Of a stretch of DNA of 64,000 nt, positions 16,745 through 23,431 are shown in pieces. The DNA comes from Microbacterium sp. zg-B185. Lineage in GTDB: Bacteria; Actinomycetota; Actinomycetes; Actinomycetales; Microbacteriaceae. Position numbers and translations under genes: made by a program. Numbering within the stretch: position 1 is the first letter of the stretch; each line of letters begins with the position of its first letter. The notes under the pieces are model-generated. The model was not told the origin of the DNA. It did no database searches and worked only from the letters and a program-made list of their open reading frames with translations. The stretch is from the NCBI RefSeq assembly GCF_030246885.1, contig NZ_CP126739.1, forward strand, positions 1,984,001 through 2,048,000, read 5' to 3'.

Positions 16745-17443
16745 ATGAGTGATGACGCGGTGACGCGTGCCGGCTCAGCGGACGACAATGACGTCCCTGA
16801 CTCGGATGTAAGAGTGTTCGTCATCAATCACCGGGACATCGTCCGACGGGGCTTGCGGGCCGTGCTGGAAGACGCCGATGATCTCGTCGTCGTCGGGGAA
16901 TCAGCCGGCGTCGAATCGTGCGTGCCCGAGGTGGAGAGGGCCGAGCCCGACGTCGCCATCATCGACGGGACCGGCGCGCCCACCGAAGCCGTAGAAGCCG
17001 TGCGGACCCTGCGAGATGAACGTGACGATGTCCAGTTAGTGATCCTCGGCCATGCCGACGTCGAACGCACCCGACGGACCGCGATAGACGCGGGCGCGGA
17101 CGGCTATCTGCTCGATGACGCGGTGGCCGGCGATGTGCACGACGCGGTCCGTCACGCGGCACGCGGAGACCGGATGCCGGGCACGCCGGCCGGGGCCGGC
17201 GGGGCAGTTGCCGATCAGAACGAGATCGTTCCCGATCTGACCCTCCGCGAGAGACAGGTGCTGAGCCTGATCGCCGCCGGCATGACCAACCGCCAGATCG
17301 GCGAGCGGCTGGGTCTGGCGGAGAAGACCGTCAAGAACTACACCTCTGCGGTCCTGGCGAAGCTGCATGTGCAACGCCGCACGCAGGCGGCGATCTACAG
17401 CATGACCCACGCCGAGAACCCCGCTCCTCGCAGCCGAAACTAG
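16745..17443 (+). CDS. NarL/DevR-type response regulator with degenerate receiver
   Basis: A 232-residue regulator. Its LuxR-type helix-turn-helix is close to DevR/DosR (LTLRERQVLSLIAAGMTNRQIGERLGLAEKTVKNYTSAVLAKL...RRTQAAIY). The receiver keeps a phosphoacceptor-like Asp74 (AIIDG), but the acidic pair is NHRD (VFVINHRD), the switch Thr/Ser is replaced by LGH, and the conserved Lys is Asp124 (GYLLDDA). Phosphorylation is therefore doubtful. A perfect DosR-like box lies upstream, which suggests autoregulation or control by the intact paralogue at 20055. No sensor kinase adjoins it. Confidence 0.92.
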   Translation: MSDDAVTRAGSADDNDVPDSDVRVFVINHRDIVRRGLRAVLEDADDLVVVGESAGVESCVPEVERAEPDVAIIDGTGAPTEAVEAVRTLRDERDDVQLVILGHADVERTRRTAIDAGADGYLLDDAVAGDVHDAVRHAARGDRMPGTPAGAGGAVADQNEIVPDLTLRERQVLSLIAAGMTNRQIGERLGLAEKTVKNYTSAVLAKLHVQRRTQAAIYSMTHAENPAPRSRN

Positions 17444-17495
17444 TCGCCGCGCACCCAGCCGTGCCCCGCTCCGCCGCAGCCGGCTGAGCGTGAGT

Positions 17496-17520
17496 CGGCC
17501 CGGCCCGGCCCGGCCCGGCT
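17496..17520 (+). repeat. Short CGGCC tandem repeat
   Basis: Four perfect CGGCC units and a fifth CGGCT, lying between response regulator 1 and box 2. It could be slippage-prone or form part of a terminator, but nothing shows that. Confidence 0.5.
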
Positions 17521-17530
17521 GGCCCGCCGG

Positions 17531-17544
17531 AGGACCAATGGCAC
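17531..17544. promoter_or_regulatory. DosR/DevR-type box 2, upstream of small gene 1
   Basis: AGGACCAATGGCAC shares 13 of 14 bases with box 3 and then continues alike (CTTCC versus CTGCC). It matches 9 of 14 positions of the DosR core. Its centre is 106 bases before ATG 17644. Confidence 0.5.
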
Positions 17545-17643
17545 TTCCACCGACGCGGGGTTCTGACGGAATGTGGTGGTGCCGGCACTTCGCGGCGGCG
17601 ACGCCGAAACGCGTCGACGTCCGCTCAACAGGAAGGAGAGCCG

Positions 17644-17799
17644 ATGGATCGCTACCGGTTCTGCTCCGCGGCCTTGTCCTCGCTTCACGGGCACACCTTC
17701 CACGGCATCCATCCCTCTCATCGCAGCGAGCCGCCCGGTCGGGTCCATGGCGCGGACTCCGCCGGATCGCCGCTCGTTGGAGCGCAACTGCGCGGCTGA
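17644..17799 (+). CDS. Unrecognised 51-residue small protein (DosR-like island)
   Basis: This short frame is preceded by GGAAGGAGAG, a very strong ribosome site, 5 bases before the ATG. The peptide begins MDRYRFCSAALSSLHG and is rich in His, Ser and Gly (six His). It has no membrane segment and no family I recognise. Third-position GC is high, as in real genes here. It starts about 100 bases after DosR-like box 2, the same distance as the other three boxed genes, so it is probably induced with them. I cannot assign a function. Confidence 0.5.
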   Translation: MDRYRFCSAALSSLHGHTFHGIHPSHRSEPPGRVHGADSAGSPLVGAQLRG

Positions 17800-17832
17800 C
17801 CCCGCCCAACGACCGTTGCCCGGCCGCCTGCG

Positions 17833-17865
17833 ACGTCATCTGCGCGCACGCGGCGCAGATGACGT
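17833..17865 (+). terminator. 13-base perfect hairpin between the two small genes
   Basis: Arms ACGTCATCTGCGC and GCGCAGATGACGT pair perfectly around a 7-base loop, starting 33 bases after the first small gene. No T-run follows. It may be a terminator, a processing or stability element, or a protein site. Confidence 0.5.
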
Positions 17866-17870
17866 GTGGA

Positions 17871-17906
17871 GTCGGCTCTGTGCGACCACTCAGCCACACA
17901 GCCGAC
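17871..17906 (+). other. Second hairpin in the leader of small gene 2
   Basis: Arms GTCGGCTCTGTG and CACACAGCCGAC pair with one mismatch around a 12-base loop. The hairpin ends 34 bases before ATG 17941. Together with the previous hairpin it makes a strongly structured RNA leader. Confidence 0.45.
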
Positions 17907-17940
17907 TTCGCCCACCCCTTCGGCACCCACAAGGAGCGAC

Positions 17941-18093
17941 ATGAACGACTACACCTGGAACCGTCAGCCATCGGCCGGCGCACGCCCGATCACGCCCAGT
18001 GACATCCACCTGCCCCCGACTCAGCCCATCGACGTGTCCGCACTCATCGCTGCAGAGCTGCTACAGCGCGCTGTGAAGGGCCCGCCGGGTTAG
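17941..18093 (+). CDS. Unrecognised 50-residue small protein (DosR-like island)
   Basis: A 50-residue frame with the ribosome site AAGGAG placed 5 bases before the ATG. The sequence opens MNDYTWNRQPSAGARPITP, has a Pro-rich middle (HLPPTQPIDV) and ends with an amphipathic helix (SALIAAELLQRAVK). It is soluble and has no Cys. I know no family for it. It follows two hairpins and ends 7 bases before the convergent hydrolase. Its promoter may be the one at box 2 (if the hairpin is read through) or one within 17866-17940. Confidence 0.65.
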   Translation: MNDYTWNRQPSAGARPITPSDIHLPPTQPIDVSALIAAELLQRAVKGPPG

Positions 18094-18100
18094 ACCGCGA

Positions 18101-18982
18101 TCAGCGGGAGAGTGAATCGACCGCGGCGGCCACGACGCGCGCCATCCGCTTGCGGATGAGGTGGTCTCCGCCGTCGATCTTCTGCACCGCGACGTGGCGC
18201 ATCCGTTCCACGATCCGCAGTGCACCCGGCACGAGGAACGGGTCGAGCGTCCCGTACACGACCTGGATGCCGGTGTCCACGGCTGCGATGTCCGTGATCG
18301 CGGTCTGGGACTCGATCGAGTTCTCCAGCGAGAGGACGAAGGCCGTCCAGTTGGTCTCATCCACGACGAGCGCGTTCTTGATCGGCGACAGACGCGCCAC
18401 GAAGGCGGCATTGCGGATGGTGAATGCCGGGTTTCCCCGCAGGAAGTCGTAGACCTGCCGGTAGATCTTCATCGCGGCGCGGTCGATCGGATCCCCGACG
18501 ACATCCGGCGGCAGGTAGATCGGCGGGCTCACCAGCACCAGTCCGGATAGGTGCGTGGAGCGCCGCGCGCCGTACCGTGCCGCGATCAATGCGCCCATCG
18601 AATGCCCCACGAGCACGAATGGTCGTCGCAGCTCAAGCCGCCGGAGCGTCCGCTCCAGGTAATCGACGTGTTCTTCCAGTGTGAACGTCGAGCCCTCCGG
18701 AGCGGGCGAGCCCCCGAACCCGAGCAGATCGATGGCCACCACACGGTGGGTGGAGCGGATCAGCGGCACGACATTCTCGAATGTCACCGAGGAGGACGCG
18801 ATGCCGTGCACCAGGACGACGACCGGTCCGGTCCCCTCATCCAACGCCACGTGCAGCGACGGCCGGTTCCGGCGCTCCCGCAGCTTCGCCAGCGCTCCGG
18901 TCAGAACGCCCCGTGCGCTCCCATCGGCGCCGGTGCGGTCATCCCGCGGGCCTTCACCTACGCTGTCCCGCTCTGTCTCCAC
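18101..18982 (-). CDS. Alpha/beta-fold hydrolase
   Basis: A 293-residue hydrolase. VVLVHGIASSS is the oxyanion strand, VLVGHSMGAL holds the nucleophile Ser, GTLDPF holds the acid, and GGDHLIRK holds the catalytic His. All the triad is present, so it should be an active esterase or related enzyme of unknown substrate. GTG 18982 is the best in-frame start, with an alternative GTG at 19033; neither has a good ribosome site. It is divergent from hsp20, with DosR-like box 3 between them. Since such boxes are palindromic, it may be co-regulated. Confidence 0.88.
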   Translation of the reverse strand: METERDSVGEGPRDDRTGADGSARGVLTGALAKLRERRNRPSLHVALDEGTGPVVVLVHGIASSSVTFENVVPLIRSTHRVVAIDLLGFGGSPAPEGSTFTLEEHVDYLERTLRRLELRRPFVLVGHSMGALIAARYGARRSTHLSGLVLVSPPIYLPPDVVGDPIDRAAMKIYRQVYDFLRGNPAFTIRNAAFVARLSPIKNALVVDETNWTAFVLSLENSIESQTAITDIAAVDTGIQVVYGTLDPFLVPGALRIVERMRHVAVQKIDGGDHLIRKRMARVVAAAVDSLSR

Positions 18983-19132
18983 GGCGCATTCCGATCGTGG
19001 CGGCGAACGGCCGGTTGCGCCGCACTCTGTCACCGAACACCGATCCGACGACAGACGCCAGGGCCAGAGGTCCCCGCGCGGAGAGCACGGGGACCGGCAC
19101 GCGCGCCGGCGCGTCCGGGGTGCGGCGTCCAC

Positions 19133-19146
19133 GGGACCAATGGCAC
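19133..19146. promoter_or_regulatory. DosR/DevR-type box 3, upstream of hsp20
   Basis: GGGACCAATGGCAC, a 10 of 14 match to the DosR core and nearly identical to box 2. Its centre is 99 bases before the hsp20 ATG, and it lies between hsp20 and the divergent hydrolase. Confidence 0.6.
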
Positions 19147-19238
19147 TGCCCCTATGTGCGGCCGGTAGCAGAGGGTGGCCATACGCATCCGGCGTCTGCT
19201 CGGATGCGTCACTGTTCTGCTGTATGAGAGGAAAGATC

Positions 19239-19736
19239 ATGGCTCGCAATCTCGTGCGATTCGACCCGTTCATGGGACTGGAAGTGCTGCGCCACGACCT
19301 GTTGAACGACACCTTCCTCAGGGGAAGCCGCGGCAAGCTTCCGACCACCGACGTGTACACCGAAGGCGACGACGCGCTCGTCGTCGAGGCACATCTGCCC
19401 AATTTCGACGAGAAGGACGTCTCGGTGACCGTGGACCGCGGCGCTCTGGTGATCCAGGCCGAGCGGCACGAGAAGCAGGAGGACAAGGGCAAGAACTACG
19501 TGCTGCGCGAGAGCAGCAGCAGCTTCTACCGCAGCATCGCGCTACCGGAGCAGGCAGAAGACGGCAAGATCTCCGCGTCGTTCGAGAAGGGCGTGCTGAA
19601 GGTCACCGTCCCGCTCAGCGGCGGGACGTCTCCGCGCAAGATCAGCATCGGCTCCGCGCAGGGCGAGATCGGCGGCGCGGGAAAGGCCGCGCCGGCAAGC
19701 GGCGCAGCTTCGGAAGGATCGGGACCCTCGCAGTGA
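19239..19736 (+). CDS. Hsp20 / alpha-crystallin small heat-shock protein
   Basis: A 165-residue ATP-independent holdase chaperone. The alpha-crystallin domain covers about 35-140: LPTTDVYTEGDDALVVEAHLPNFDEKDVSVTV through to the conserved FEKGVLKVTVPL, which holds the GxLxxxxP-type motif. A Gly/Ala/Ser-rich tail closes the protein. AGAGGAAAG precedes the ATG. In Mycobacterium tuberculosis the related HspX is the most strongly DosR-induced protein. A DosR-like box about 100 bases upstream here makes the same logic plausible. No CIRCE or HAIR element was seen. Confidence 0.95.
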   Translation: MARNLVRFDPFMGLEVLRHDLLNDTFLRGSRGKLPTTDVYTEGDDALVVEAHLPNFDEKDVSVTVDRGALVIQAERHEKQEDKGKNYVLRESSSSFYRSIALPEQAEDGKISASFEKGVLKVTVPLSGGTSPRKISIGSAQGEIGGAGKAAPASGAASEGSGPSQ

Positions 19737-19850
19737 TGCGTCGAGCCACCACTTCCCACGTGCGTCAGCGGGCGCGACCCGGCACGCGCGGGCTAGCTCT
19801 CAGCACGTATCGCCTCCCCATTCGCGGGGTGAACTCGGACTGAGAACGCT

Positions 19851-19898
19851 GCCGGGTTCCCTCCTCGTCTGTTGGTGCTTGCGGGGAGGGGACCCGGC
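19851..19898 (+). terminator. Hairpin downstream of hsp20
   Basis: A 14-base stem with one G-T wobble (GCCGGGTTCCCTCC / GGAGGGGACCCGGC) and a 20-base loop, 114 bases after the hsp20 stop. It sits in the 318-base spacer before response regulator 2. It could end the hsp20 transcript. Confidence 0.45.
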
Positions 19899-19957
19899 TT
19901 CGTATGCGCGGCGTCGCCCTCGGGCGCCGGCGCGCGTCGCGCCCGCCCTCGGCGGGC

Positions 19958-19971
19958 GGGACTTTGGACAC
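19958..19971. promoter_or_regulatory. DosR/DevR-type box 4, upstream of response regulator 2
   Basis: GGGACTTTGGACAC, an 11 of 14 match to the DosR core. Its centre is 90 bases before ATG 20055. A CATGAT hexamer follows at 19995-20000 as a possible -10. Confidence 0.55.
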
Positions 19972-20054
19972 TATTGCGGTCTAGCGCTGCGGCGCATGAT
20001 GAAATCGGCGGCGGAATGACAGAACCACCTGCCCGGCCGCGCTGGAGAAGTGCG

Positions 20055-20771
20055 ATGATCCGGGTATTCCTCGTCGACGAGAGTGAGATCCTGCGGCTGG
20101 GCATCACGACGCTGATCCAGTCGCAACCGGGGTTCCGAGTGGTCGGCGAGTGCAAGTCGGTGCTGCAGGCGCCGGCACGCATCGCGGCCGCCGCGGTCGA
20201 TGTGGTGGTTCTGGATGCCCATCTGCAGGATGGCAGCGGGATCGAACTGTGCCAGGTGGTGCGCTTGATGCGCCCGATGCCGCGCTGCCTCGTCTTCACC
20301 GCAGACTCGGCGCGGGCCACACTCATCGCCGCCACGCTGGCCGGAGCATCCGCGTACGTCCTGAAGGGCGCGCCGCCGTCCAGCTTCGTGGAGGCACTGG
20401 TGCGGGTCTCGGACGGTGAGCAGCTGCTCCTGGCGCCGGACGGCGCGACCGGGACATCCCGCGCCGCGGTGCCGGCGACCGCCCGCGCGGATCCTGATCT
20501 CTCCCTCCGTGAACTCCAGGTGTTGCGGCTGATCACCGAGGGGATGACGAACAAGCAGATCGCGCACGTTCTGGACCTGGCAGAGAAGACCGTGAAGAAC
20601 TACGTCTCGGGACTCCTCGTGAAACTCGGCCTGGAACGGCGCACCCAGGCCGCTGTCTACGGAGTCGTCCACGGCGTGCGGCGGCCGGAGCCGGCGATGC
20701 CCGCCGTGGCACCGCGTGCGACCGACCCCGCCACGATCACGGAGCCGGTGCGTCATCCGCTCGAACCCTGA
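20055..20771 (+). CDS. NarL/DevR-type response regulator, intact receiver
   Basis: A 238-residue regulator with a complete receiver: VDES acidic pocket, Asp54 in VVLDAHLQDGSG, Thr82 (VFTADS) and Lys104 (YVLKGA). The LuxR-type helix-turn-helix is DevR-like (LSLRELQVLRLITEGMTNKQIAHVLDLAEKTVKNYVSGLLVKLGLERRTQAA). I chose ATG 20055 with GGAGAAG upstream; ATG 20016 would add 13 residues. The paralogue at 16745 has the same output domain but a degraded receiver. This intact copy is the likely master regulator of the boxed genes. Its kinase is outside the window. Confidence 0.95.
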   Translation: MIRVFLVDESEILRLGITTLIQSQPGFRVVGECKSVLQAPARIAAAAVDVVVLDAHLQDGSGIELCQVVRLMRPMPRCLVFTADSARATLIAATLAGASAYVLKGAPPSSFVEALVRVSDGEQLLLAPDGATGTSRAAVPATARADPDLSLRELQVLRLITEGMTNKQIAHVLDLAEKTVKNYVSGLLVKLGLERRTQAAVYGVVHGVRRPEPAMPAVAPRATDPATITEPVRHPLEP

Positions 20772-20785
20772 TGGTCCGGCCGGGC

Positions 20786-20844
20786 CCACGGCGCAACAGC
20801 GATCGACCCCGCGCCCGGGAGCGCGGGGTCGATCGCTGCCGTGG
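20786..20844. terminator. Strong bidirectional terminator
   Basis: An 18-base perfect stem (20797-20814 with 20821-20838, loop CCGGGA) is extended by an outer CCACGG/CCGTGG pairing. It lies between response regulator 2 and the convergent methyltransferase and should stop both. Confidence 0.85.
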
Positions 20845-20846
20845 TC

Positions 20847-21692
20847 CTAACGACGGGTGGCGGTGACGATGAGGTACTCCCACGGCATGACACCGTCCCG
20901 GAAGAACCGATCCCCGAGCGCCGCCATGTCGGCGTCGAGAGCGGCGACCTTCTCGGGGTCGTCGGCGATGAACCGGTACACCGCGATCGTCGGACCGTAA
21001 TTGGCCTTGAAGAAGTCACGCAGTTCCTCGCCCGTGGCGAACCGGTCGACCAGGAGCGCCTGCTGGTGGGCAACCACGCCCTCGACGCGGTCGCCCAGAA
21101 GCATCCGGACATGCTCGACGCTCCCCCACAGCGGAGCGGGCGAAGAGCCGGGCGGCGGCGGCGGCGCGTACGGCTTCATCGTCGCGAAGAGCTGCCCCAC
21201 GAAGCCGTTCGGCGTCCAGCTCAGGATGCCGATCCGCCCGCCGGGGCGGGTTACCCGGACCAGTTCATCCGTGGCGAGCTCGTGGTGCGGTGCGAACATC
21301 ACGCCGATGCTCGAGAGCACGACGTCGAATTCGGCGTCGCCGAACGGGAGGGATTCGGCATCCGCGGTCTGCCAGGTCAGGTCGATCCCTTCGGTCTCGG
21401 CGGCGGCGCGTCCGACGGCGAGGAGCTCCGGAGTCAGGTCCGTGGCGATGACGGCGGCACCGCGCCGAGCGGACGGGATCGCGGACGTGCCGGTGCCGGC
21501 AGCGACGTCCAGGACGCGCTGGCCGGGCTGCACATCGACCGCTTCCACAAGGATGCCGCCGAGGGGGCGGACCACCTCGTCCACGACGACGGGGTAGTTT
21601 CCACTGGCCCACATCGCGGCGTGCTTGGCCTTGAGCGCCCTGTCCTCGGGGGTACCCGTCACGGTGCCGGTGGTGCTGGTAGAGGTCGACAT
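20847..21692 (-). CDS. Class I SAM-dependent methyltransferase (UbiE-like)
   Basis: A 281-residue methyltransferase. Motif I is VLDVAAGTGTSAIPSA, the acidic end of strand 2 is ATDLTPELL, motif II is QTADAESLPFGDAEFDVVLSSIGVMF, and the post-I to VI order is that of UbiE-type small-molecule methyltransferases. AGGAGGAATCAG precedes ATG 21692, so earlier in-frame starts are not needed. The substrate is unknown and the neighbours give no pathway. A shared terminator lies just past its stop. Confidence 0.92.
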   Translation of the reverse strand: MSTSTSTTGTVTGTPEDRALKAKHAAMWASGNYPVVVDEVVRPLGGILVEAVDVQPGQRVLDVAAGTGTSAIPSARRGAAVIATDLTPELLAVGRAAAETEGIDLTWQTADAESLPFGDAEFDVVLSSIGVMFAPHHELATDELVRVTRPGGRIGILSWTPNGFVGQLFATMKPYAPPPPPGSSPAPLWGSVEHVRMLLGDRVEGVVAHQQALLVDRFATGEELRDFFKANYGPTIAVYRFIADDPEKVAALDADMAALGDRFFRDGVMPWEYLIVTATRR

Positions 21693-21813
21693 CTGATTCC
21701 TCCTGTTGTGGTTGGTGCCACCACGGTAGGAATGCCGGGTCGTTGCGCGCATCGGCGCCGACGCGCAGGATCCGCCCCCCGGCGCAGGCGGGCTGGCGGC
21801 CGGCGCGTACGCG

Positions 21814-22902
21814 CTACGTGGCGGACAGAAGTCGTGCGACCGCGGCAGTGCGGGCTGTGCGCCCGCTCAGCCCGAGCTTCGCGTACACGTTCTGCAGATG
21901 CCGCTCGACGGTGCGCACGGACAGGAACAGCTCGGCGGCGATGGCATCGTTGTCGTACCCGGCTGCGGCACGACGCAGTATCTCGAGCTCCCGCGGAGAG
22001 ATCAGCGCCGCGACGTCGTCGGGGCGGACGTCGGTGGCCGCACGCCGGTCCGGCTCGAGGAATTCCGTGATCTCGTGCAGGAAAGCCGGCCAGGCGGGCT
22101 CGTCGGCCAGCACGATGTGATTGTGACTGTCCAGACCGACGAGACGGGCACCGCGAATGCCGGCCGCGAGGTGCCGGGCATGATGGAACTCGTTCATCTG
22201 ATCGCCTCGACTGTGGATGACCAGGGTGGGAAGATCCAGTTCGGGCAGGCGCCACGACGAGTCGGTGACCTGGCGCTGGGCGCGGGAGGTGACCGCTGTC
22301 TCGGTGTCGCATGCCCGCCGCTGCAGGTCGTCGAGCCACCGCATCTGATCCTCGGTCCCACCGGGGATCATCATGCTGCTGAAGACCCGACGGAACTCGG
22401 ACGTCGGCCGAGCCCATCCCACCCGGATCAGCGCCTCGAAGGCCGCCAACAGCTCCAGCTCCTCCGCAGTCGCCGCTGCCTGCGCCCCCGAATAGCTGCC
22501 GTAGAACACCAGGCGGGTGAGGCGGTCGGGATGCCGCGCGGCGTACTCGATCGCGACCGGACCACCCTGCGCCATGGCCATGAGCGCGAACCGGTCGAGC
22601 CCCGCGTCCGCGACGACGGCCTCCAGATCGGCGACGCGGGCGTCCAGGCTGTGGTCGGTGACTCCCCGGTCCGAGAGCCCGTGCCCACGCTCGTCGTAGC
22701 GGATGACGGTCGCGATCCTGCCCAGTTCGACCAGGTAATGGCGCCACACCGGGCTCTCCCAGTCGAACTGCAGGTGGCTGAGCCAGCAGGCATCGATCAG
22801 CAGCGGCGGCCCGGATCCGTGCACGGCGTACGCGATGCCGACCCCATCGGCCGACCGGGCGAACCGGATGTCCTGGACGACATCGGCCTTGCGCGTCTCC
22901 AC
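21814..22902 (-). CDS. Alpha/beta-hydrolase-like sensor fused to LuxR helix-turn-helix
   Basis: A 362-residue fusion. Residues 10-285 have the alpha/beta-hydrolase fold (YAVHGSGPPLLI, YDERGHGLSD, HSRGDQMNEF). Residues 295-362 are a LuxR-type DNA-binding domain (ISPRELEILRRAAAGYDNDAIAAELFLSVRTVERHLQNVYAKLGLSGRT). The nucleophile elbow, normally GxSxGG, reads AMAQGG, so the catalytic Ser is Ala111. This suggests a ligand-sensing pseudo-enzyme that switches transcription. GTG 22902 lies 6 bases after TATGAT (leaderless); an in-frame ATG at 22974 is the alternative. Its targets are unknown. Confidence 0.9.
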   Translation of the reverse strand: METRKADVVQDIRFARSADGVGIAYAVHGSGPPLLIDACWLSHLQFDWESPVWRHYLVELGRIATVIRYDERGHGLSDRGVTDHSLDARVADLEAVVADAGLDRFALMAMAQGGPVAIEYAARHPDRLTRLVFYGSYSGAQAAATAEELELLAAFEALIRVGWARPTSEFRRVFSSMMIPGGTEDQMRWLDDLQRRACDTETAVTSRAQRQVTDSSWRLPELDLPTLVIHSRGDQMNEFHHARHLAAGIRGARLVGLDSHNHIVLADEPAWPAFLHEITEFLEPDRRAATDVRPDDVAALISPRELEILRRAAAGYDNDAIAAELFLSVRTVERHLQNVYAKLGLSGRTARTAAVARLLSAT

Positions 22903-22908
22903 GCCGAC

Positions 22909-22914
22909 ATCATA
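22909..22914 (-). promoter_or_regulatory. -10 box of the hydrolase-LuxR gene (leaderless)
   Basis: TATGAT on the minus strand followed by 6 bases and GTG 22902. Confidence 0.45.
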
Positions 22915-23044
22915 GAAGGACCGCGTCCTGAGCACACCGGGGTCGGCGAGCGCGGGCATCGGGCGGCCTCGCATCCCCTGCGCCTACTGTGGGCAGGAGA
23001 CTGCGCCGCACAGCGCCGGCGGCGCCGCACGACGAAAGGCTTCT

Positions 23045-23392
23045 GTGAACATCACCCTGCTCTCACGATTCGTGGCGGCGGCCGAAGAACTGCACTTCCC
23101 TCGGGCAGCACAGGCCCTCGATATTCCGCTCGCCTCGCTGTACTCCTCGATCGAGAAGCTGGAGCACGAGGTCGGTCATGCCCTGTTCACCCGCGATCAG
23201 GGCCGGATTCGACTGACCCCGGCCGGTGCTCGTCTTCTGGCCGATGCCAAGAGCCGGATCGCTGCAGCACCGCCGGCAGCGGAAAGGCCCGCCGTCCCGG
23301 CCGGGGGCAAGGCCAAGGCGTCGAAGGGCAAGGGGCGCACCCCCGCCGTCAAGGGCCAGCCGAAGCCGTTCAAGAAGCGTCAGGGCCGATAA
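23045..23392 (+). CDS. LysR-type DNA-binding domain with basic Lys/Arg tail, no effector domain
   Basis: Only 115 residues. Residues 1-62 are a LysR winged helix (LLSRFVAAAEELHFPRAAQALDIPLASLYSSIEKLEHEVGHALFTRDQGRIRLTPAG). The usual ~200-residue ligand domain is absent. Instead an Ala/Pro linker leads to a basic tail (KAKASKGKGRTPAVKGQPKPFKKRQGR). The reading frame is clean with no trace of a lost effector domain downstream, so this looks like a stable short form. It could act as a DNA-binding or nucleoid protein without a ligand. It uses a GTG start with GAAAGG upstream. Confidence 0.85.
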   Translation: MNITLLSRFVAAAEELHFPRAAQALDIPLASLYSSIEKLEHEVGHALFTRDQGRIRLTPAGARLLADAKSRIAAAPPAAERPAVPAGGKAKASKGKGRTPAVKGQPKPFKKRQGR

Positions 23393-23431
23393 CCGGCGGA
23401 CGCCGCCGAGCGGCGCATGCCGTGTCGGCGC

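Noticed and set aside
17496-17520. CGGCC repeats as a CRISPR or origin element
   Set aside because: There are only five 5-base units and no spacers, DnaA boxes or cas genes. I keep it as a simple repeat only.
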